A stretch of DNA of 64,000 nt from Diaminobutyricimonas sp. LJ205. GTDB taxonomy: Bacteria; Actinomycetota; Actinomycetes; Actinomycetales; Microbacteriaceae. Position 1 is the first letter of the stretch, and each line of letters begins with the position of its first letter. This document shows, piece by piece, positions 57,562 through 64,000 of this stretch. Below the pieces are notes generated by a model. The model made no database searches. It was not told where the DNA came from and saw nothing but the letters and a program-made list of their open reading frames with translations. The DNA is taken from positions 2,542,001 through 2,606,000 of the forward strand of contig NZ_CP046619.1 in NCBI RefSeq assembly GCF_009755725.1, given 5' to 3'. The translations under genes and the position numbers were made by a program.

Positions 57562-58371
57562 TCAATCACCGGGGATGGCGGCGGCGCGGGCCAGGACGGC
57601 GCGGGCGTGCCGCAGCAGCGGTTCGTCGACCATGCGCCCGCGGAAGGTGAACACCCCCGAGTGAGTCCGTGCCTGCTCCAACAGCTCGCGGGCCTCGGCC
57701 ACCGCGGCCTCGTCCGGCCGATAGGCGGCCCGGATGACGTCCACCTGGCTGGGGTGGATGCAGGCGCTCGCGGCGAAACCGCTGGCTGCGGCATCCTCCG
57801 CCTCGGCGGCAAGTCCCGCGACATCCGCGATGTCCAGGTGCACCGTGTCGATGGCCGACTTGCCGTGCGCTCCCGCAGCCAGCAGCACGCTCGAGCGGGC
57901 GTGGACGGCGAGCGCGCGGTAGCTGCCATCCGGATGCCGCGTGCCGGTGCCGCCGAGGGAGGCGACCAGATCCTCGGCGCCCCACATCAGCGCGATCACG
58001 TTCGGGATGGCGGCCAGGTCCGGCGCGGCGAGCACGCCGGCCGCAGTCTCGCAGAGTGCGATGACCTCGTACTCTTCGAGGCGCTCCAGGGCAGCCGCGG
58101 AGTCCGCCTTGGGCAGCATGACGGTGTCGTATTCGGTGTTCGCGAGGGCGGCGAGGTCGGATTCGAAGTCGGCTGACCCGATCGGGTTCACCCGGACGAT
58201 GGTGCGCGCCGGGTCGATCGGCGTTCCCATCAGCGCCGCGCGCGCCGCCGGCCGATTCTCGGGAGCGACCGCGTCCTCGAGATCGATGATCACCGCGTCC
58301 GCCGCGGCGAGCGCCTTCTCGTACCGATCGGGCCGGTCAGCCGGGCAGAAGAGCAGCGCGGGACCGATCAC
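57562..58371 (-). CDS. HpcH/HpaI-family CoA ester lyase (CitE-like)
   Basis: 269 residues from GTG 58371, which overlaps the MaoC stop. CitE-type TIM barrel: LLFCPADRPDRYEKALAAADAVIIDLEDAVAPENR, RVNPI, MLPKADS, ALCETAAGVLAAPDLAAIPNVIALMWGAEDLVASLGG, CIHPSQVDVIRAAYRP. By synteny it corresponds to M. tuberculosis Rv2498c, described as a beta-hydroxyacyl-CoA lyase in leucine and itaconate breakdown. Citrate lyase itself is unlikely: no other citrate-lyase subunits are present. Confidence 0.88.
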   Translation of the reverse strand: MIGPALLFCPADRPDRYEKALAAADAVIIDLEDAVAPENRPAARAALMGTPIDPARTIVRVNPIGSADFESDLAALANTEYDTVMLPKADSAAALERLEEYEVIALCETAAGVLAAPDLAAIPNVIALMWGAEDLVASLGGTGTRHPDGSYRALAVHARSSVLLAAGAHGKSAIDTVHLDIADVAGLAAEAEDAAASGFAASACIHPSQVDVIRAAYRPDEAAVAEARELLEQARTHSGVFTFRGRMVDEPLLRHARAVLARAAAIPGD

Positions 58372-58841
58372 GGCGCGGCATCCCTGCACCAGACGAGCAC
58401 CGAGCGCACCGCGGTGACCACGACCGCCTCGTGCTGGTTGCGGCCGGTGTGCTCGAGCGTGACGATGCCCTGCCCCGGCCGCGACTCGGACAGGCGCTTG
58501 GCGGTGACCACCGTCTCCGAGTAGAGCGTGTCGCCGTGATACAGCGGGTGCGGGAACGCGACGCGCTCGAAGCCCAGGTTGGCGACGATGGTGCCCTGCG
58601 TGAGTTGGGTGACGGATGCCCCGACCACCGTCGCGACCGTGAACATCGAGTTCACCAGCCGCTGCCCGAATGGCTGAGTGGCAGCCCAGGCGGCGTCGAG
58701 GTGCAGCGCCTGCGTGTTCATCGTCAGCGCGCTGAACAGCACGTTGTCGGTCTCGGTCACCGTGCGCCCTGGTCGATGCCGGTACACGGTGTCCTCGTCG
58801 AACTCCTCGAAATACAGGCCGCGCTGCTCGCTGACGTTCAC
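58368..58841 (-). CDS. MaoC-like (R)-enoyl-CoA hydratase
   Basis: 157 residues from GTG 58841. Hot-dog fold of the MaoC family: FEEFDEDTVYRHRPGRTVTETDNVLFSALTMNTQALHLD (tolerant form of the hydratase motif), GTIVANLGFERVAFPHPLYHGDTLYSET. Overlaps both neighbours by 4 nt. Equivalent to Rv2499c; probably hydrates an unsaturated CoA intermediate before the lyase step. Confidence 0.88.
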   Translation of the reverse strand: MNVSEQRGLYFEEFDEDTVYRHRPGRTVTETDNVLFSALTMNTQALHLDAAWAATQPFGQRLVNSMFTVATVVGASVTQLTQGTIVANLGFERVAFPHPLYHGDTLYSETVVTAKRLSESRPGQGIVTLEHTGRNQHEAVVVTAVRSVLVWCRDAAP

Positions 58842-60013
58842 AGGCCTCCCCCGTCCAATCCCATCTCACGCGAGATGACCATCAGTTGCACCTCGCTCGT
58901 GCCTTCGCCGATCTCGAGGATCTTGGAGTCACGGTAATGCCGGGCGACCGTGTTCTGGTTGAGGAATCCGTAACCGCCGTGAATCTGCGTGGCATCCCGG
59001 GCGTTGTCCATGGCGGCCTCGCTGGCCATCAGCTTGGCGATCGAGGCCTGCATCTTGAATGGCAGGCCTTCGCCCATCCGCCGGGCGGCGTCGTAATAGG
59101 CCAGCCGGGCGGCGTGCACCCGGGCCTGCATGCGCGCGAGCTTGAAGGCGATGTACTGGTTCGAGCCGATCGACCGGCCGAACACGACGCGCTTCTTCGC
59201 GTAGCTTTCCGCTTCGTCCAGGCAGCCCTGCGCGGCGCCCGTGGCCAGTGCGGCGAAGGCGATGCGGCCCTCGTCCAGGGTGGCGACGAAGTTCGCGTAG
59301 CCGCGGCCGCGTTCGCCGAGCAAGTTCGCCTCGGGCACCCGCACGTTGTCGAGGGTCAGCGGATGGGTGTCCGAGGTGTGCCAGCCGACCTTGTCATAGG
59401 AGGGGTGCACGGTGAGCCCGTCGATCGGAGTCGGCACCAGGATCGCCGACAGCTCTTTCTTGATCGATCCGTCGTCGCGGCGGCTCTCACCGGTGACCGC
59501 GGTGATCGTGATCAGCCGGGTGATCTCGGTTCCGGAGTTGGTGATGAACTGCTTGGTGCCATTGATCACCCATTCGCCGTTCTCGAGCACCGCGGTGGTC
59601 TCGGTGCCCGCGGCATCCGAGCCCGCATTGGCCTCGGTCAATCCGAACGCGGCGAGCGCCGTGCCCGACGCCAGCAGCGGAAGCCACTCCTGTTTCTGCT
59701 CCTCGGTGCCGCTGCGGAACACCGGCATTGCCCCGAGTCCGACGCCTGCTTCGAGGGTCACCCCGATGGACTGGTCCACCCGGCCGAGTTGCTCGACGGC
59801 CAGGCAGAACGTGAAGTAGCTCTCGCCCGACCCGCCGTACTCCTTGGGGAACGGCAGTCCGAACAGGCCCATCTCGCCCATCTGCGCGATGATCTCGTAC
59901 GGCAGTTCACGCTTGGTGTCGTACTCGTAGGCGGCGGGCGCGACGACCGTGTCGGCGAAGTCCCGTACCTCGGCGACGAGTTGCTTCTGGCGGTCGGTCA
60001 GGTCGTAACTCAT
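58838..60013 (-). CDS. Acyl-CoA dehydrogenase (FadE19-like)
   Basis: 391-residue flavoenzyme: FGLTEANAGSDAAGTETTAVLENGEWVINGTKQFITNSG (FAD/substrate region), KVGWHTSDTHPLTLDNVRVPEANLLGERGRGYANFVATLDEGRIAFAALATG, DATQIHGGYGFLNQNTVARHYRDSKILEIGEGTSEVQ with Glu at the usual catalytic position. Operon context suggests an isovaleryl-CoA or related branched substrate. ATG 60013 overlaps the carboxylase stop (ATGA). Confidence 0.92.
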   Translation of the reverse strand: MSYDLTDRQKQLVAEVRDFADTVVAPAAYEYDTKRELPYEIIAQMGEMGLFGLPFPKEYGGSGESYFTFCLAVEQLGRVDQSIGVTLEAGVGLGAMPVFRSGTEEQKQEWLPLLASGTALAAFGLTEANAGSDAAGTETTAVLENGEWVINGTKQFITNSGTEITRLITITAVTGESRRDDGSIKKELSAILVPTPIDGLTVHPSYDKVGWHTSDTHPLTLDNVRVPEANLLGERGRGYANFVATLDEGRIAFAALATGAAQGCLDEAESYAKKRVVFGRSIGSNQYIAFKLARMQARVHAARLAYYDAARRMGEGLPFKMQASIAKLMASEAAMDNARDATQIHGGYGFLNQNTVARHYRDSKILEIGEGTSEVQLMVISREMGLDGGGL

Positions 60014-62127
60014 GGCTTCTCCCCGGTTGCTGCTGGGCGGGCCTGGCCTTGTGGGCCTGCCCCATCTTCTGGATTGTCATTGGTGATGGTGGCGACCAGT
60101 TGGCCGGCCGTGACCAGATCGCCGGCGGCGACCGTGATGCTGAGGACTCCGGCGACCGGGGCGGTGAGCTTGTGCTCCATCTTCATCGCCTCGACGCTCG
60201 CCAGATGCTGACCGGCCGCGACCCGGTCGCCGCCGGTGACGAGCACCGCGGTGACGGTGCCTGGCATGGGCGTACGCACCTCGGGCGACCTGGGCGATGC
60301 GTCGTCCGTGCGGGCGGCGAGTGCCCGGTTCAGCGCCTCTCGCCGGCTCAGTCGGTGCAGTTCGAAGGTGGCCCCGTCGAACGCCACCCAGACTGTGTCG
60401 CCATCCTCGGCGATCAGCAGCGAGCGGGTCACGCCGTCGATCTCGATCTGGTTGCCGTGGATGCCGCAGCTGAAGTACCGCGCGGTGGCAGTCTCGTCAG
60501 CCCCGACGCCGGCGCCGCCGCTCGCCGCGGTCTCGTCGGGGGTGCCGCTGACCCAGACCTGAGCGGCTTGCTGCCCACCGAGCACCCGGACGAGCACCTC
60601 GCGACCTGCCGCCTCGAACCGGTACTCGGTTGGCCGCGGTTCGCCCAAGCGCCAGCCGGTCGATTGCTGCCACGGTGAATCACCGGTGCCGATCTGCCCG
60701 TGCAGGTGCAACGCGGCCCCCACGAAGGCAGCGGCATCCGGAGTCCGGAATGACATGTCGGGCAGCAGCCGGTCGATCAGGGTGGTGTCGAGCCGGCCGG
60801 CCTGTACATCTGGATTGGCGATCAGGGCGCGCAGGTACTCAAGGTTGGTGTGCACACCGAGCACGGTGGTGCCAGCGAGAGCGGCGTCCAGCCGGGCGAG
60901 TGCTTCGGCGCGGTCTGTGCCGTGCGCGACCACCTTGGCCAGCAGCGGGTCGTAATGCATCTGCACGTCGGTGCCCGCGGCGATACCGCTGTCCACCCGG
61001 ATGCCCTCGCCGGTCGGCTCCCGCAGGGCGAGCACCCGGCCGGCGCTTGGCAGGAAGTCCTGCTCCGGCCGCTCGGCGTAGATGCGCGCCTCGATTGCGT
61101 GCCCCCGGGCACGAACCGGCTCGAGGGTGAGCGGTTCGCCGGCCGCGATGCGCAACTGCCACTCCACCAGGTCGACGCCGGTGACCTGCTCGGTCACCGG
61201 GTGCTCGACCTGCAGCCGGGTGTTCATCTCCATGAAGAAGAACTCGTCGGGGGCATCCGCCGACACCAGGAACTCGACCGTGCCGGCACCGCGATAGCCC
61301 ACGCTCGAGGCCACCGTGCAGGCGGCCTCGCCGATGCGGGCCCGGGTGGCGTCATCGATCAGCGGCGACGGTGCCTCTTCGATCACCTTCTGATGGCGGC
61401 GCTGCAACGAGCACTCGCGTTCGCCGAGATGGATGACCCGGCCGCCGTTGTCGGCGAGCAACTGCACCTCGATGTGCCGCGGGTTGGTCACCAGCCGTTC
61501 CAACAGCAGGGTGTCGTCGCCGAATGCGGACGCAGCGATCCGGCGTGCGGCGGCGAGCGCGGCCGCGAGTCCGTCGGCGGAGTGCACGACCTGCATGCCC
61601 TTTCCCCCGCCGCCGGCTGAGGGCTTGACCAGCAGCGGGTAGCCGACGGAGGCGGCGGCATCCATCAGCGCTGCGTCGTCGAGGCCGGGCTCGGACACCC
61701 CGGGGATCACCGGCACGCCATGATCGACGACGTGATTCTTCGCGCGGATCTTGTCGCCCATCACCTCGAGCGCGCCGACTTCGGGGCCGACGAAGACCAG
61801 CCCGGCCGCTGCGCAGGCTTCGGCGAGCGCGGCGCTCTCGGACAGGAACCCGTACCCGGGGTGCACGGCCTGGGCTCCGGCTGAGACTGCCGCGTCGACG
61901 ATCGCGGCAGCGTCGAGGTAGCTGTGGCCGGCGGGCGCCGGTCCGATCCGGATGGCGGCATCGGCCTGCCGGACATGCAGGGCATCACGATCGGCGTCAC
62001 TGTAGACGGCGACCGATCGGATGCCGAGGCGCCTGAGCGTGCGGATCACCCGGCAGGCGATCTCTCCCCGGTTGGCGACGAGCACCGTGGTGAACATGGC
62101 TGCGGTGGACATGGCTGCGGTGGACAT
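60010..62127 (-). CDS. Acyl-CoA carboxylase, biotin carboxylase/biotin carrier subunit (AccA1-like)
   Basis: 705 residues from ATG 62127. Biotin carboxylase domain (VLVANRGEIACRVIRTLRRLGI; GYGFLSESAALAEAC; KPSAGGGGKGMQVV; FMEMNTRLQVEHPVTEQVTGVDLVEWQLRIAAGE) and a C-terminal biotinyl domain with SVEAMKMEHKLTAPVAG (Lys biotinylated). Two further in-frame ATGs follow because a 15-bp unit is duplicated (62098-62127). With the downstream-named partner at 62133-63734 it probably carboxylates 3-methylcrotonyl-CoA. Confidence 0.93.
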   Translation of the reverse strand: MSTAAMSTAAMFTTVLVANRGEIACRVIRTLRRLGIRSVAVYSDADRDALHVRQADAAIRIGPAPAGHSYLDAAAIVDAAVSAGAQAVHPGYGFLSESAALAEACAAAGLVFVGPEVGALEVMGDKIRAKNHVVDHGVPVIPGVSEPGLDDAALMDAAASVGYPLLVKPSAGGGGKGMQVVHSADGLAAALAAARRIAASAFGDDTLLLERLVTNPRHIEVQLLADNGGRVIHLGERECSLQRRHQKVIEEAPSPLIDDATRARIGEAACTVASSVGYRGAGTVEFLVSADAPDEFFFMEMNTRLQVEHPVTEQVTGVDLVEWQLRIAAGEPLTLEPVRARGHAIEARIYAERPEQDFLPSAGRVLALREPTGEGIRVDSGIAAGTDVQMHYDPLLAKVVAHGTDRAEALARLDAALAGTTVLGVHTNLEYLRALIANPDVQAGRLDTTLIDRLLPDMSFRTPDAAAFVGAALHLHGQIGTGDSPWQQSTGWRLGEPRPTEYRFEAAGREVLVRVLGGQQAAQVWVSGTPDETAASGGAGVGADETATARYFSCGIHGNQIEIDGVTRSLLIAEDGDTVWVAFDGATFELHRLSRREALNRALAARTDDASPRSPEVRTPMPGTVTAVLVTGGDRVAAGQHLASVEAMKMEHKLTAPVAGVLSITVAAGDLVTAGQLVATITNDNPEDGAGPQGQARPAATGEKP
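62098..62127 (-). repeat. 15-bp tandem duplication at a start codon
   Basis: ATGTCCACCGCAGCC occurs twice in tandem and is followed by ATGTTC, giving three in-frame ATGs (62127, 62112, 62097) and the N-terminus MSTAAMSTAAM. Confidence 0.9.
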
Positions 62128-62132
62128 AGCGG

Positions 62133-63734
62133 TCACATCCGGAACAGGCCGAAGCCGGGCTCGGGCATCGGGGTGCGGGCACACAGGTCGAGGGCGAGGC
62201 CAAGCACAGTGCGGGTGTCGGCCGGATCGATGATGCCGTCGTCCCAGAGCCGGGCCGTCGAATAATACGGACTGCCCTGGCTCTCGTATTGCTCGCGGAT
62301 CGGGTTCTGGAAGGCCTCTTCGTCCTCATCCGACCAGGTTTCGCCCGCGGCATCCAGCTGGTCCCGCTTGATCGTGGCGAGCACCGATGCGGCCTGCCGT
62401 CCGCCCATCACGGAGATCCGCGCGGCCGGCCACATCCACAGGAATCGCGGCGAATAGGCACGGCCGCACATCGAGTAGTTGCCGGCGCCGAAGGACCCGC
62501 CGATCACCACGGTCAGCTTCGGAACCCGGGTCGTGGCGACGGCGGTGACCATCTTCGCGCCGTGCTTGGCGATGCCGCCGGCCTCGTAGTCACGGCCGAC
62601 CATGAAGCCGGAGATGTTCTGCAGGAACAGCAGCGGGATGCCGCGCTGGTCGCACAGTTCGATGAAGTGCGCGCCCTTCTGCGCCGACTCGCTGAACAGC
62701 ACGCCGTTGTTGGCGACGATGCCGATCGGGTGCCCGTGCAGTCGCGCGAAACCGGTGACCAGCGTGGCGCCGAACTCGCGCTTGAACTCGTGAAAGTCGC
62801 TGCCGTCGACCAGCCGGGCGATCACCTCGCGCACGTCGTACTGTCCCTGCACATCGACCGGAACCACGCCGTACAGCTCTTCGGCGTCATAGGCCGGTGG
62901 CCGCGAGGGCTGGATGTCCCAGGCCGGTTCGAGCGGCGGCGGCACGGTGGCGAGGATGTCGCGGACAGTCTCCAGCGCGTGCTCGTCGTTCTCGGCCAAA
63001 TGGTCGACGACGCCGGATGTCTTGGCGTGCAGGTCGCCGCCGCCGAGTTCCTCCGCGGTGACGATCTCACCGATCGCCGCCTTCACGAGCGGTGGCCCGC
63101 CGAGGAAGATCGTGCCCTGGTTCTTCACGATCACCGTCTCGTCGCTCATCGCCGGAACATAGGCGCCGCCTGCGGTGCACGAACCCAGTACGGCAGCGAT
63201 CTGCGGGATGCGTTCGGCAGACATCCGCGCCTGATTGTAGAAAATCCGGCCGAAGTGCCCCCGGTCGGGGAACACCTCGTCCTGCATGGGCAGGAAGGCG
63301 CCGCCGGAGTCGACCAGGTAGACGCAGGGAAGCCGGTTCTCGAGCGCCACCTGCTGCGCGCGCAGGTGCTTCTTCACCGTCATCGGATAGTAGGTGCCGC
63401 CCTTCACGGTGGCGTCGTTGGAGATCACCAGGACCGGGCGCCCGTGCACCTGGCCGACGCCGGCGATCACGCCAGCCGCCGGCGTCTCGCCGTCGTACAT
63501 GCCGTCGGCCGCGAGCGGGGCGAGTTCCAGGAATGGGCTGCCCTCATCGAGCAGCCGGTCGATGCGGTCGCGGGGCAGCAGCTTTCCGCGGGCGACATGC
63601 CGGTCGCGGGAGCGTTCCGGTCCGCCGAGTGAGGCCTGCCGCATCCGTTCCCGGAGCTCCGTGACCAGAGCGCGCTGATCCTCGTCGTTCCGCAGGAAGG
63701 CGGCATCCGACCGGTTGATCGCAGTCTGCAGCAT
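62133..63734 (-). CDS. Acyl-CoA carboxylase, carboxyltransferase subunit (AccD1/MCC-beta-like)
   Basis: 533 residues from ATG 63734 (GGAGA 4 bases upstream). Two crotonase-like halves: [86 protein letters not shown], and [70 protein letters not shown]. The fit is to 3-methylcrotonyl-CoA carboxylase beta rather than propionyl-CoA carboxylase. First gene of the operon. Confidence 0.92.
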   Translation of the reverse strand: MLQTAINRSDAAFLRNDEDQRALVTELRERMRQASLGGPERSRDRHVARGKLLPRDRIDRLLDEGSPFLELAPLAADGMYDGETPAAGVIAGVGQVHGRPVLVISNDATVKGGTYYPMTVKKHLRAQQVALENRLPCVYLVDSGGAFLPMQDEVFPDRGHFGRIFYNQARMSAERIPQIAAVLGSCTAGGAYVPAMSDETVIVKNQGTIFLGGPPLVKAAIGEIVTAEELGGGDLHAKTSGVVDHLAENDEHALETVRDILATVPPPLEPAWDIQPSRPPAYDAEELYGVVPVDVQGQYDVREVIARLVDGSDFHEFKREFGATLVTGFARLHGHPIGIVANNGVLFSESAQKGAHFIELCDQRGIPLLFLQNISGFMVGRDYEAGGIAKHGAKMVTAVATTRVPKLTVVIGGSFGAGNYSMCGRAYSPRFLWMWPAARISVMGGRQAASVLATIKRDQLDAAGETWSDEDEEAFQNPIREQYESQGSPYYSTARLWDDGIIDPADTRTVLGLALDLCARTPMPEPGFGLFRM

Positions 63735-63753
63735 GTGTCTCCATCGACAGTCG

Positions 63754-63795
63754 GTTAATGCTTGTTAACCCGAATTCAGGTTAGTCAGCATTAAC
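63754..63795. promoter_or_regulatory. Nested palindromic operator between TetR gene and carboxylase operon
   Basis: GTTAATGC (63754-63761) pairs with GCATTAAC (63788-63795); inside, TTAACC and GGTTA face each other. This AT-rich nest in the 82-bp divergent gap is the natural binding site for the adjacent TetR protein. Confidence 0.6.
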
Positions 63796-63804
63796 TGAAA
63801 TGTC

Positions 63805-63810
63805 TATAGT
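63805..63810 (+). promoter_or_regulatory. -10 element (TATAGT) of the TetR gene
   Basis: TATAGT ends 6 bp before ATG 63817, so transcription would begin at or next to the start codon, predicting a leaderless mRNA. Confidence 0.5.
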
Positions 63811-63816
63811 GAAGGG

Positions 63817-64000
63817 ATGCCGCAGCCCACCCCCACCACCATGCGCAGCCAGGCCAAGGCCAACCGTCGCGCCGCGCTGCTCACCGCGGCGGCCGGATTG
63901 TTCGCCGAGCGCGGGTTCAACGGCGTCTCGATCGAGGAGCTCGGCACCGCCAGCGGCGTGACCGGACCGGCGGTCTACCGGCACTTCAGCGGCAAGCAGG
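63817..64000 (+). CDS. TetR-family transcriptional regulator, N-terminal part (cut by window edge)
   Basis: 61 codons visible from ATG 63817 (ATG 63841 also in frame). The TetR helix-turn-helix is clear: RRAALLTAAAGLFAERGFNGVSIEELGTASGVTGPAVYRHFSGKQ. Divergent from the acyl-CoA carboxylase operon; probably represses it and responds to a CoA intermediate, as TetR genes next to such operons commonly do. The ligand-binding domain is outside the window. Confidence 0.9.
   Translation, partial: MPQPTPTTMRSQAKANRRAALLTAAAGLFAERGFNGVSIEELGTASGVTGPAVYRHFSGKQ

Noticed and set aside
58372-58869. N-terminal extension of the CitE-like lyase
   Set aside because: Overlaps the MaoC gene in another frame; Arg/His-rich shadow peptide.

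Overview
The window looks like core chromosome of a high-GC Gram-positive bacterium, most likely an actinomycete near Microbacteriaceae. The reasons are the strong GC bias with long antisense shadow ORFs, many GTG/TTG starts and 4-nt ATGA/GTGA overlaps, an IMPDH-like GuaB3 beside guaB, a DUF6350-type membrane gene beside purN-purH, a DUF222/HNH (13E12-type) gene, HrcA operators (CIRCE) and an HspR-like operator (HAIR), and a leucine-catabolic operon with the same gene order as Mycobacterium tuberculosis Rv2498c-Rv2502c. The assignment is inferred from content; no rRNA, tRNA, CRISPR array, transposase or prophage was seen.

Layout. 1-4.5 kb: the N-terminus of a secreted subtilase, then nagA and nagB (amino-sugar catabolism) flanking a frameshifted DUF222/HNH gene. 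4.6-7.4 kb: a three-gene flavin redox cassette made of an FMN-binding lipoprotein, the flavin transferase ApbE, and an NqrB/RnfD-like membrane domain fused to a ferredoxin-reductase module. 7.5-9.5 kb: hsp20 behind CIRCE plus a HAIR-like site, then icd. 9.5-11.3 kb: a GNAT, two tandem alkyltransferase-like proteins and a two-repeat protein. 11.3-14.9 kb: an asymmetric heterodimeric ABC exporter. 15.2-17.7 kb: a small W-motif protein, a DUF1023-type alpha/beta hydrolase and a lipoprotein, in overlapping frames. 17.7-21.2 kb: purH, purN, DUF6350. 21.3-22.9 kb: a duplicated lipoprotein gene, the second copy frameshifted. 23-30.3 kb: sucD-sucC, pcrA, a GDPD, small membrane proteins and a Bax-inhibitor-1 protein. 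30.3-30.9 kb: a gene-free stretch holding a nested inverted-repeat element.

30.9-40.3 kb: guaA (possible ATT start), a DUF3817 protein, a SURF1-like protein, a KhtTU-type K+/H+ antiporter pair, glpD, guaB3 and guaB. 40.5-46.8 kb: a branched-chain amino-acid ABC importer (livHMGF, convergent livK). LivH carries an unusual extracytoplasmic beta-domain, and next to livK lies a half-length paralogue. 46.9-50.5 kb: rarD, groES (two CIRCE elements), a THUMP-like methyltransferase and two DUF4190 proteins. 50.5-57.5 kb: a typical actinobacterial housekeeping cluster, coaA-glmS-acpS-alr-tsaE-tsaB-rimI-tsaD. 57.6-64 kb: an acyl-CoA carboxylase/acyl-CoA dehydrogenase/MaoC/CitE operon, probably for leucine (and itaconate) breakdown, divergent from a TetR regulator cut by the window end.

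Functional links: Liv uptake may feed the leucine operon; the guaA/guaB/purHN genes form a purine theme; icd and sucCD are TCA-cycle genes that share an operator-like motif; the hsp20 and groES promoters share HrcA control.
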